A DNA stretch of 10,610 bases from JBARCX01 sp049794535 (GTDB taxonomy: Bacteria > Pseudomonadota > Gammaproteobacteria > Xanthomonadales > Rhodanobacteraceae), in NCBI GenBank assembly GCA_049794535.1, contig JBARCX010000413.1, forward strand, positions 1 to 10,610, written 5' to 3'. The notes under the pieces are model-generated. The model searched no databases. It worked only from the letters and a program-made list of their open reading frames with translations, and was not told the origin of the DNA. Made by a program: the position numbers and the translations under genes. Below are positions 1 to 5,865 of the stretch, piece after piece (within the stretch, counting starts at the first letter, position 1; each line of letters starts with the position of its first letter).

Positions 1-213
1 TGGAGGACGCTTCGCCCGCGCAGCGGCAAGACGCACGTCAGCGACGGGCCTTACACCGAGTCGAAGGAAGTGGTGGGCGGCCTGTTCATCATCGAGGCGG
101 ACAGCCGTGACGAGGCGCTGCGCATCGCATCCATGCACCCGGCCGCCACGTTGGGCGAAGAAGGCGGATGGGCCGTTGAGCTTATCCCCATGGATTTCTA
201 CCTGGCCCGATGA
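1..213 (+). CDS. YCII-related (DGPF-type) domain protein, 3' end only
   Basis: The frame is open from the first base of the window and ends at TGA 211-213, giving the last 70 residues; the start lies outside. The piece has the DGPY-T-E-SKE-V-GG sequence followed by a GLFIIEADSRDEAL strand-helix unit and a closing hydrophobic strand (WAVELIPM). This is the typical layout of YCII-related proteins of the DGPF/PhnB-like group, small dimeric alpha-beta proteins of about 120 aa that often sit beside ECF sigma factor genes. Their biochemical role is not well established. The sigma factor partner, if there is one, is not in the window: the DNA downstream is non-coding or ambiguous. The family call rests on motif recognition; no enzymatic function should be assumed. 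Confidence 0.85.
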   Translation, partial: WRTLRPRSGKTHVSDGPYTESKEVVGGLFIIEADSRDEALRIASMHPAATLGEEGGWAVELIPMDFYLAR

Positions 214-548
214 GGGCTTGGACGCCCACTTCAAGAATGCTTTGGCGCCCCTTTTCCACAAACACCTTCACTGCTTCGTGAGTCATCGCGGCGGTGTCCG
301 CTTCTGGCTGGGACTCCACTTCTCGGCCCACCGAGCCATCATCATCAGCTCTGCTGGTGATGATGGCTCGGCGTCGTAGATGGGTAACGAGCTGGCAATG
401 ATGGGCAGCGCGGTCGCCAGCCGTAGTCAGTCTCGCTGCCACTGCCGATCAGTTGCTGTGACTAAGGTGGTAGGTGGCTGGCGTTTTGCACTGAATAGGT
501 GTCTCGACCGTTTCTTAATTCGCGATGTGGATAGTGCTCAGTCGAGCA
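214..548. other. Intergenic stretch without a convincing gene
   Basis: No reading frame here has a good ribosome-binding site or a recognisable domain. The open frame on the minus strand (182-442) contains a protein-like piece after an internal ATG (MTHEAVKVFVEKGRQSILEV), but it overlaps the end of the YCII gene and has no Shine-Dalgarno sequence that I can see. The clearest structure is the hairpin at 331-371. Confidence 0.4.
331..371. repeat. Long hairpin (19-bp stem, 3-nt loop)
   Basis: Arms 331-349 and 353-371 are complementary over 19 positions, with one G-U-type mismatch and the loop TCT. The stem begins CCGAGCC and ends GGCTCGG. No T run follows on the plus strand (GCGTCGTAGATGG), nor on the minus strand, so it is not a textbook intrinsic terminator. 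It may still end or stabilise the YCII transcript about 120 nt after its stop codon, or be one copy of a dispersed palindromic repeat. Confidence 0.6.
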
Positions 549-758
549 TTATTTCCCCGTCACACATTCGGCCCAACACACAGCCGGTTTGCCACCGCTG
601 CCCTCGCATTCTGCGATGCACTGCGCCATTTGCGGCGTGATGCTTGGCGTGATGCTTGTCGCGGTGCTTGGCGCGCCGCCCGGCATACTCGCCATCGCGG
701 AAGCGCCTGTTCCCAGGCCAAACACCAGCAGGGAAACCATCAACATTTTCTTGTTCAT
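549..758 (-). CDS. Small secreted protein with a paired CX3C motif
   Basis: The 69-aa product starts with a clear Sec signal peptide: MNKK, a hydrophobic core to about residue 18, then a small-residue cleavage region (GASAMASM). The mature part has a Pro/Ser/Thr-rich linker (about 27-42) and a C-terminal unit with cysteines 47, 51, 61 and 65, that is CX3C-X9-CX3C. Such spacing usually gives a helical hairpin held by two disulphides. The ATG at 758 is preceded by a good AGAAGGGG Shine-Dalgarno sequence at suitable spacing, which fixes the start. I do not recognise a named family. Periplasmic or extracellular location is inferred from the signal peptide and cysteines; the function is unknown. 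It lies convergent with the YCII gene and divergent from nothing obvious. Confidence 0.72.
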   Translation of the reverse strand: MNKKMLMVSLLVFGLGTGASAMASMPGGAPSTATSITPSITPQMAQCIAECEGSGGKPAVCWAECVTGK

Positions 759-1151
759 TCTGGACCCCTTCTTTGCACAGTAAGCCCGGTTAGGGCTAAT
801 GGCCGCCGGCGGCGGCTCCAGGCTAAGAACGTAAACCGCGCCGTGTCAGCGCCGTGTCAACGTGTCTGGATCAGTTGACTGCGCCACCCGAAACGGACGC
901 TTCCAGCTTGCGTAAGTTTTATCTTGCTCGATGAAGATGGAAGCAGAGCGTGGCAGGTTGGCTGCAATGAGCGCCCTTGGCGATTGAGTCAAGTGAAATC
1001 ACGCACCCGAGCAGTGCGGATGCTGTCCATGTGAATCCATAAAGCTTGGGGGCATTTATGGGGGCGTGATTGAGTACGTGTTCTAAACTAATAACGTAAA
1101 TACATTAACTTAGATAATTGATGCGAATCCCTCCGGGTCGTCGCACATCCT
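759..1151. other. Intergenic region between the secreted protein and the LysR remnant
   Basis: No supported gene. It holds the likely promoter of the minus-strand secreted protein (about 826-860), three spaced CGTGTC copies (842-866), a GC palindrome at about 800-811 (GCCGCCGGCGGC) and a notably AT-rich patch at about 1080-1125, just past the end of the LysR remnant. The AT-rich patch may be an old junction, but no direct repeats or insertion sequence ends were seen. Confidence 0.4.
826..860 (-). promoter_or_regulatory. Possible promoter of the secreted CX3C protein
   Basis: Read on the minus strand, TTGACA (860-855) matches the sigma-70 -35 consensus exactly. The region 17-19 nt downstream reads GGTTTACG, only a poor -10 match. 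The start codon is about 70 nt further on. The overlapping CGTGTC copies may be part of a regulator site. Confidence 0.3.
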
Positions 1152-1667
1152 TTAGCTGCTAGCAGCGCCTTCGATATACGCCGTCAGGCCCTCAGCCAAG
1201 CCATCGAACACGGTACGGCAGGCGCGGTTGCTGCGCATGTCTTCGTGCATCACCACCCAGGTCTCGAGCTCCAGCTTCATCGCGGGTAGTACGCGTGTGA
1301 GCCGTGGTTCGCGAACGGCAAGGCCTCGGTGGCAGAAGCCAATGCCGAAGCCTGCGCGAAGCGCCGCAAGCTGCGCAATGCTGCTATCCGTGCGTAGTGC
1401 AAACATGGATCGTCGGATCGGTAGGCCGGTGCTGAGCACACGGCGGATATAGGCGTTTTCGCGATCGAATCCAATCAAATCGTGATCGCCAAGCGTGGCG
1501 ATGTCGGTGGGCGCGGAATGCGTACGCAGATAATCCGGATGTGCATACAGGCCCAGTTCGATCGCCCCGATCTTGCGTGCCACCAGAGCATCTTGAGTGG
1601 GTTGCACCATGCGCACAGCGATATCGGCATCGCGTTGCAATAAATCTTGGGTGCGATCGGATAGGGG
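1152..1667 (-). pseudogene. LysR-type transcriptional regulator, C-terminal half only
   Basis: The frame reads DRTQDLLQRDADIAVRM, then a GLYAHPDYL strand and a DLIGFDRENAYIRRVL region, then RTDSSIAQLAALRAGFGIGFCHRGLA, and ends at TAA 1152-1154. This is the typical order of the LysR substrate-binding domain (RD2, then return to RD1). About 171 residues remain of a usual 300, so the winged helix-turn-helix and the first part of RD1 are gone. The frame is open upstream only to 1667, where it meets the TAA stop of the 84-aa gene. No LysR N-terminus is encoded in any frame beyond this point, so this is a truncation and not a frameshift. A TTG at 1640 could serve as a start, but the product would lack DNA binding. 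Most likely a regulator destroyed when the accessory island arrived. Confidence 0.82.
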
Positions 1668-1922
1668 TTAAACGGATTCGCCGCCGGAGGCCGGTGCCGG
1701 TTTCGTATCCTCGCGCGTAGCGAGAACTTGGCTCTTAAGCTCATCCAGGGCCTTAGCGACTTGGTGAACTGCACTCACCCAGTCGCTCGGCATAGTGGAT
1801 AGATCAGTCACGAGCAGATAGGGGCCATCGATAAGCGTCCGCATAACGACACGCAGCGCTTGTTGCCCCTTCGGTTGCAGCATGAATTTCAGGCCGTCGG
1901 CTTGGTCACCAATGCGGCGCAT
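1668..1922 (-). CDS. Uncharacterised 84-aa protein coupled to the Mrr-like gene
   Basis: I do not recognise a family. The product is a small mixed alpha-beta protein: a basic start (MRRIGDQADGLKFML), a strand-rich middle with LRVVMRTLIDGPYLLVTDL, an amphipathic helix (DWVSAVHQVAKALDELKSQV) and a polar tail. Its ATG lies inside the 3' end of the Mrr-like gene, a 17-nt overlap, so it is probably translated by coupling as the last gene of the operon. The overlap suggests a partner role to the nuclease, such as an immunity, adaptor or regulatory subunit; this is inference only. Its stop codon marks the exact edge of homology to the LysR gene on the left. Confidence 0.6.
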   Translation of the reverse strand: MRRIGDQADGLKFMLQPKGQQALRVVMRTLIDGPYLLVTDLSTMPSDWVSAVHQVAKALDELKSQVLATREDTKPAPASGGESV

Positions 1923-2715
1923 GGGCGTGCGCTTCCATGCACCAATGCCCGTGTTCCTCAGTCGACGAAGCCGAGAGTGCGCGTTGCGCCGCTTCGAGAA
2001 AGTCGTTAACGGTGGCGATAAAAGTCTCCACCAACCTTAGGATTTGCTCACTCGGCTCTGCGGATTCGGCTACTAAAGCATCAAGCTCGTAGGCAATGGT
2101 CTCCAGCTCAGCCTTGGCTGCGGCAAGGAACGTTGGTGGATCTTCAATGTACGCGCCATCGAACAAATGTACGGGGAAGTCGCCGGCCTGCGCATTGGGC
2201 AACGCGATGGTCTTTAGAGTGAATAGTCGAGCCAGCAACTCCAGAAGCCGTGTGCCTAGACCATCTGCCCGCCGATAAATACCTGGGTGGAAATGGCGCT
2301 GAGCGATTTTCTCCAGCACATAAGCGCGTTGGGCGATTTGCACTAACACGATCCGCGTCAGTTCGGCCTGCGTGTTCTCGCGTAGGTCAGGCAGGCTGGT
2401 GAGGGTTACATTAGTGTTTTGCGACGCCAAGACAGTGCCCGATTGGAAGCCGGATTCAGAGAGGAGAAAGCCCCGATCGGCGCCGATATCCGCAGCGATT
2501 TGGCCGAGCACCAGGACCTTTTCCTTGGGTACCGCCTTGTTCCAGTACTTGCACTCCACGATCCAAGTAATGGGAAAACCGTAAGCAGTCTGCGTGGCAT
2601 GCACATCGATCTTGTGCACGCCCCGGGCACCGCTCAGCTTAGCCTCCACGGTCGCAGTGAAGCCCAGCGATCGGAGGAGCTCGGCAACGTCTTCCTGATA
2701 CTGCTTCCACTTCAC
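1906..2715 (-). CDS. Mrr-like restriction endonuclease (PD-(D/E)XK)
   Basis: The first 110 residues match the Mrr_cat nuclease fold. There is an entry helix (QYQEDVAELLRSLGF, with the conserved acidic residue E8), the catalytic D37 in KIDVHA, the E54-C-K56 pair in WIVECKYW, and Q72 in LGQIAADIGADRGFLLS followed by a GFQSGTVLASQNTNVTL strand-helix unit. All catalytic positions are intact. Residues 115-269 have no family I recognise and are predicted to be mostly helical (leucine-rich 150-165; 200-255). Mrr proteins cut DNA, often methylated or foreign, but such domains also occur in other defence systems. The start is GTG at 2715, preceded by AGGGGGG about 8 nt upstream. It lies 20 nt after the 97-aa gene and overlaps the 84-aa gene, so it sits in an operon. 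Exact target and specificity cannot be told. Confidence 0.8.
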   Translation of the reverse strand: MKWKQYQEDVAELLRSLGFTATVEAKLSGARGVHKIDVHATQTAYGFPITWIVECKYWNKAVPKEKVLVLGQIAADIGADRGFLLSESGFQSGTVLASQNTNVTLTSLPDLRENTQAELTRIVLVQIAQRAYVLEKIAQRHFHPGIYRRADGLGTRLLELLARLFTLKTIALPNAQAGDFPVHLFDGAYIEDPPTFLAAAKAELETIAYELDALVAESAEPSEQILRLVETFIATVNDFLEAAQRALSASSTEEHGHWCMEAHAHAPHW

Positions 2716-2735
2716 TGTGCGCCCCCCCTACCTTC

Positions 2736-3029
2736 TCAAGCCACCGCGTTCAATCGCAGCTTGACGGCCAGATTACGCAGTCGTTCGAGCGATTCCGCAA
2801 ACCGCTCTCTCACCTCAGTCGGAACCGAACCCTCTCCTAGCGCTATCTGCACGAGGTAAATCTCTTCAACGTACGCGCCGGGCGCGGCATGAGCGATCTC
2901 GATGCAGCGCTCGATCTCCGCTTGAGTCCGCATATCGCGACTGGCGTAGCCGTTCGAGCCGAGGATCGTGCACCAGCGGTTCCAGACAGTTCGGCTACGA
3001 AATTGGACTGCCCCCTGGATCGTAAGCAC
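2736..3029 (-). CDS. Uncharacterised 97-aa protein of the nuclease operon
   Basis: I do not recognise a family. The first 25 residues are aromatic and tryptophan-rich (FRSRTVWNRWCTILGSNGY); the rest is predicted to be helical, with an acidic-basic amphipathic C-terminus (VRERFAESLERLRNLAVKLRL). The listed start is GTG at 3029, the first canonical start in frame, but its Shine-Dalgarno sequence (GGCGGGAA) is too close. The frame stays open and protein-like upstream (DEPDLVVGVQIDHRREV) back to about 3083. A one-base insertion in the CCC run at about 3070-3072 would connect this to an ATG at 3076, 10 nt after the stop of the 511-aa gene. The true N-terminus is therefore probably about 15 residues longer. 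It is sandwiched between two nuclease-type genes with short gaps, which argues for a shared transcript. Confidence 0.6.
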   Translation of the reverse strand: MLTIQGAVQFRSRTVWNRWCTILGSNGYASRDMRTQAEIERCIEIAHAAPGAYVEEIYLVQIALGEGSVPTEVRERFAESLERLRNLAVKLRLNAVA

Positions 3030-3085
3030 TTCCCGCCTATGATCAATTTGGACGCCGACGACTAAATCGGGCTCATCGAGTGACG

Positions 3086-4621
3086 CTAGTCACCGGGCTG
3101 CGGCGGTGACTCGGCACTTTCACCAAAGATGAATTGATCCGTGAGGTTTTCACGTCGCTTGAGGCGCTCGACAAAGGAGTCCAGTCCTCTGTCGGAGGCA
3201 ACTACGGCCGATTGCTTTACATGAATATGCTTGAGCGTGCATTCGAGCCTGCCATCGAGCGACTTGTAGCTGATGTCGGCGGTCGCGCCGCATACCAAAA
3301 TGTGATCCCCCATGGGGACATGGCAAATAAATGCCGCAGGACGTGAGTCGGACGAGGTCGGCTTTACATTGGACTTCACCGAATAAACCCGAGAAGTCAG
3401 CTTACCCGAGACGAGTTTATCGATGAGATCGAACCAACGCGCGTAAGCTTGGATGTGTTGCCACGACAACTCGGCCGTAGTTGGCCAGGCCGCGCGTTGT
3501 GCAATTCGGTCGAGCATTGCGCTCGTGGCACATGCCCGCTCCACTGCGGCGGTGTCGAAGCCCTCTGCCAAGCCCACGGGCCTCAGCTCATCGTTAATGG
3601 GCTTCGTTCGGCCTACCACCTCAATCAGCGTTTCGCGTTGCGTAAAGGCTTTGATGGCCGACCAAAATGTCAGCCATTCGTTTGGCCAAGCCCGCTTGTT
3701 GGATAAATCGAAGAAAAGATTCAGTTGATGGGGGTTTGCGGCTGTCCTCACGAGGTCGAAGAGCTTCAACTGAACCCGCATCTTTTGCTCAAAGCCAGGC
3801 GGCATGAGGTAGAAGTCACCACTAAAGACCAGTGGCGGTCCGGCCTGCGGTCGAACGGTGACTGTGCAAGCATCGAAGGGATGCGCTTTCAGGGAGATCA
3901 CGGCAGGTTGCGCGGCCGACGTCACTTTGCTCAACCCGAACCGGGTTTCGGTGACCTCCATGCCACTAACCGCCACGTGACCCTCGTGCCCCAGAAACAT
4001 CTTTTCAAAGTCTGCCTGGAGCTCCGGGGCAAGCGTGAATGTGCTACCGATCGGGCGCTCCTCGAACCCCAATGTTTTCAGCTGCGCTTGCTTGCGCTGA
4101 ATGTAGGTGTGGAGGTCGGGGCCAACATGTTCCAGGAACTTCGACTTCATGGCGCATCCGGATATGTCGATCTGGGTTGCCGGTGTCAGCGGGAGCGTGA
4201 TTTTTTTCTTCGAGAGCGGACCGCCGTCCTTAAGGCTCGCTTCCCTCAACCGCTTTAAGATCGCTGCAAGCCGATCGTCCAACATTGGCAGGACGTGCAG
4301 GGCGACCACCTGATGGGTTTCATCCATTCGAAGGCCTACAACAAACGAGGGCCCTGGATCCTTGGCGAGACGCTCAGCCATGTCCAAGCGCAGACGCACT
4401 GCCTTCTTGTTATGGCCAACCGTTTTGACCTGGATCCGACATGCATGCGCACCCGGACGCTGGTCCAGCGTCATCCCCTGCGCAGGGGTCATGTCAAAAT
4501 CCAAGATGAAGTCCCAGCCGGCGCGATCCCATTCGGATTTGTTGAACGTAAGGTCTGCCTCCGCGCACCAGCTTCCGAATTTCTGCTCTCCCAGCTTTCC
4601 CAATGCGTCGGACTTGATCAT
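3086..4621 (-). CDS. DUF4365-like PD-(D/E)XK nuclease-domain protein, 511 aa
   Basis: The N-terminal 100 residues show a DUF4365-like arrangement: E12 in KLGEQKFGSWCAE, D37 in RAGWDFILDF, and Q64-V-K66 in RIQVKT, then a helix and the strand FVVGLRM. This is the PD-(D/E)XK layout with Q in place of E in the last motif, a variation common in this family and in Mrr-like nucleases. Residues 110-511 match no domain I know. They look strand-rich from 190 to 310 (for example GHVAVSGMEVTETRFGLSKV) and mixed after that. The start ATG at 4621 has no clear Shine-Dalgarno sequence; a short upstream frame ends at TGA 4620-4618, overlapping it as ATGA, so translation may be coupled. It is the first large gene of the minus-strand operon running to 1668. 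A DNA-targeting defence role is inferred from fold and neighbours, not shown. Confidence 0.72.
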   Translation of the reverse strand: MIKSDALGKLGEQKFGSWCAEADLTFNKSEWDRAGWDFILDFDMTPAQGMTLDQRPGAHACRIQVKTVGHNKKAVRLRLDMAERLAKDPGPSFVVGLRMDETHQVVALHVLPMLDDRLAAILKRLREASLKDGGPLSKKKITLPLTPATQIDISGCAMKSKFLEHVGPDLHTYIQRKQAQLKTLGFEERPIGSTFTLAPELQADFEKMFLGHEGHVAVSGMEVTETRFGLSKVTSAAQPAVISLKAHPFDACTVTVRPQAGPPLVFSGDFYLMPPGFEQKMRVQLKLFDLVRTAANPHQLNLFFDLSNKRAWPNEWLTFWSAIKAFTQRETLIEVVGRTKPINDELRPVGLAEGFDTAAVERACATSAMLDRIAQRAAWPTTAELSWQHIQAYARWFDLIDKLVSGKLTSRVYSVKSNVKPTSSDSRPAAFICHVPMGDHILVCGATADISYKSLDGRLECTLKHIHVKQSAVVASDRGLDSFVERLKRRENLTDQFIFGESAESPPQPGD

Positions 4622-4734
4622 GATCGAAGTTGCCCGTGTGGTTGATGATTGCCTCGTAGGATGCTGTCACGACCTTCCAGTGGACGCAGGTCGGTGATCG
4701 CCTCGTTGTGGATCGGAAGCGGGTTACGGAGTGC
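4618..4734 (-). pseudogene. Coding remnant just upstream of the 511-aa gene
   Basis: After a TAG at 4737-4735 this frame is open to TGA 4620-4618 but has no ATG, GTG or TTG start. The first 20 codons are rich in G/C at the third position and read RNPLPIHNEAITDLRPLEG. Around the GG at about 4676 the coding-like signal moves to another frame (VTASYEAIINHTGNFDHD). This looks like the decayed end of a gene. It could even be the lost C-terminus of the membrane protein that stops at 4724, since one base fewer in the GG at about 4733 would join them. The evidence is only codon pattern. Confidence 0.3.
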
Positions 4735-5161
4735 CTACATAGTATTTGATCCAGTCGGCGACGCCTGGACACTGATACTTAGTGGTGCAAGAGATATAAA
4801 TCGGGTGGCTCAACGCCACGAGGAACAAATACACGTAGCCCATCACCGCTGGGGTCGTTTTAAGCCAGAACTTCACGTTACTCCAAAGCCTGAGCCAGAA
4901 TTTGCCTTTTGACGCTTCTCGGAAGTGCTTCGGCATGAGGCGCCGATTGTTGAACCATATGCCGAGGACAAAAACGAAACACAACGCGCCGTTGATGGAA
5001 GGTGTCTTCGTTGACAGACAGGCCAAACCCAATGGAAAGCCAATGACGCCTAGCGTGGCATTGAGAAAGTCGGCCCAACGCTTCTCCGATTGTTGACGCG
5101 CTTCCTCTTCCCGATGCTCTGCATTATTGGCGTGATCGTGACGACTGGAGTGATGGGTCAT
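4724..5161 (-). CDS. Small membrane protein with three predicted helices
   Basis: The 145-aa product has a very polar, His- and Glu-rich N-terminus (residues 1-28, with MTHHSSRHDH and EHREEEARQQSEKR). Three hydrophobic segments follow, at about 33-50, 57-70 and 103-122, separated by a basic loop (NNRRLMPKHFREASKGK); the tail has two cysteines (125 and 131). No signal peptide is evident. The ATG at 5161 is preceded by an ideal AAGGAGG Shine-Dalgarno sequence, so the start is secure. I do not recognise a family. It sits upstream of the nuclease operon on the same strand, about 100 nt from the 511-aa gene. Small membrane proteins beside nucleases are often the membrane-acting partner in defence systems, but here that is only a suggestion. 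The C-terminus may be truncated (see the remnant at 4618-4734). Confidence 0.65.
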   Translation of the reverse strand: MTHHSSRHDHANNAEHREEEARQQSEKRWADFLNATLGVIGFPLGLACLSTKTPSINGALCFVFVLGIWFNNRRLMPKHFREASKGKFWLRLWSNVKFWLKTTPAVMGYVYLFLVALSHPIYISCTTKYQCPGVADWIKYYVGTP

Positions 5162-5251
5162 TGCTTTTCCTCCTTAAGTTCGGGAGTTATCGGCACTTGG
5201 TACCGAGACTCAAGGGCCTAAGAGTGACCTCGGTGACGATGGCGGAGTGAT

Positions 5252-5289
5252 GGCCCCCTTGATGCCGGGCGAAGACTGATCTGGGGGCC
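5252..5289. repeat. Inverted repeat GGCCCCC / GGGGGCC
   Basis: A 7-bp perfect inverted repeat (5252-5258 and 5283-5289) has a 24-nt loop that contains a second GC-rich stretch. It lies in the divergent space between the membrane protein gene (minus) and the small gene at 5440 (plus), and may be an operator or part of a structured leader. Confidence 0.35.
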
Positions 5290-5350
5290 GGCTTTGCTAT
5301 GTTAAAAAGAAGGCCGCGGGAAAATTTTGTCGAGAAAGCACTCAATTTTC

Positions 5351-5425
5351 GGACAGAAAATGCTGTTTTCCGTCCTTGTAAAGAAATGAGCCCGCGGCAT
5401 CTGCCGTCGGCATTTCTTTCTTTAC
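5351..5425 (+). promoter_or_regulatory. Structured leader: two successive hairpins
   Basis: Hairpin 1 pairs 5351-5360 with 5366-5375 (9 of 10 positions, loop TGCTG). Hairpin 2 pairs AAAGAAATG at 5380-5388 with CATTTCTTT at 5411-5419, and continues after an internal loop into CGGC-ATCT-GCCG. Its outer bases GTAAAG (5378-5383) can also pair with CTTTAC (5420-5425). Hairpin 2 ends a few bases before the Shine-Dalgarno sequence TAAGGA of the small gene at 5440. The placement suggests an RNA element controlling that gene, or a stable non-coding RNA. It matches no riboswitch class I know. Confidence 0.45.
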
Positions 5426-5439
5426 ATAAGGATCCATCG

Positions 5440-5690
5440 ATGAAAGACAAAACTGCTATTCGCGTCTACATCCGCTGCCCCAATACGCAGAAAGGTTTAC
5501 GCATTTTGAACATGTTGAGGGGATTGGCAAACCACTGCGGCGGTCACGGTGCACTCGCCGGTCGAGACTAACGCTCGATACCTTGGTGGTCATCCGTTGC
5601 GCTTTGTTTTTTTCAGTGACCGTCGTCGCCGAGAATTTTACCGGTGTGCCGTTCTTTATTTCGGACGGTGTGTGGATGTTCGTCTCTTGA
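5440..5690 (+). pseudogene. Small gene broken by two apparent +1 shifts (about 82 aa if repaired)
   Basis: An ATG at 5440 with a TAAGGA Shine-Dalgarno sequence opens a 43-codon frame (to TAA 5569-5571) starting MKDKTAIRVYIRCPNTQKG. Protein-like sequence then continues in the next frame (DWQTTAAVTVHSPVETNARY, LGGHPLRFVF) and finally in the third frame (VTVVAENFTGVPFFISDGVW), ending at TGA 5688-5690. Both transitions fall on base runs: GGGG at 5519-5522 and T7 at 5607-5613. Removing one base from each gives a single open frame of exactly 249 nt, 82 aa, with codon use like its neighbours. I do not recognise the family. Options are a decayed gene, sequencing errors in base runs, or true +1 frameshifting. 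As written, only the 43-aa peptide would be made. A hairpin terminator lies 33 nt after the repaired stop. Confidence 0.5.
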
Positions 5691-5723
5691 TTAAAACGCG
5701 CCGTAAGCGCGGTTGAGATCGTG

Positions 5724-5752
5724 ACGCGGGCTCGGCATGGCCGAGCCCGCGT
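5724..5752. terminator. Terminator-like hairpin (13-bp perfect stem)
   Basis: Arms 5724-5736 and 5740-5752 pair perfectly (ACGCGGGCTCGGC / GCCGAGCCCGCGT) with the loop ATG. Downstream on the plus strand is TATCTTGA, a weak T tract. It follows the repaired stop of the small gene at 5690, which supports a transcription-end role, and would also insulate the DUF6602 gene. Confidence 0.55.
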
Positions 5753-5865
5753 TATCTTGAGCCGAACCAACGACGAGGTGACTGGATGCATATCAAGCCA
5801 TCGCCCTGCTTGTTCTCGGACAAAGACGGTATATGTAAGCATGCCAACACGATAAGGAGCTTCCG

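Noticed and set aside
182..442. 86-aa minus-strand ORF overlapping the YCII gene end
   Set aside because: It overlaps a well-supported gene, has no Shine-Dalgarno sequence and matches no family I know; a protein-like inner part (MTHEAVKVFVEKG) is noted but not enough.
1120..1147. tRNA-like 3' fragment (GCGAATCCCTCCGGGTCGT) that could be an attachment site
   Set aside because: It resembles a T-loop plus 3' arm, but no complementary T-stem strand, acceptor arm or anticodon arm is present upstream, no CCA follows, and I found no second copy at the right side of the island.
3725..4258. 177-aa plus-strand ORF
   Set aside because: It is a shadow of the 511-aa DUF4365-like gene on the opposite strand, with no recognisable domain.
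5252..5760. Retron-like or CRISPR-like RNA locus
   Set aside because: There are hairpins, but no reverse transcriptase, no regularly spaced direct repeats and no Cas genes in the window.
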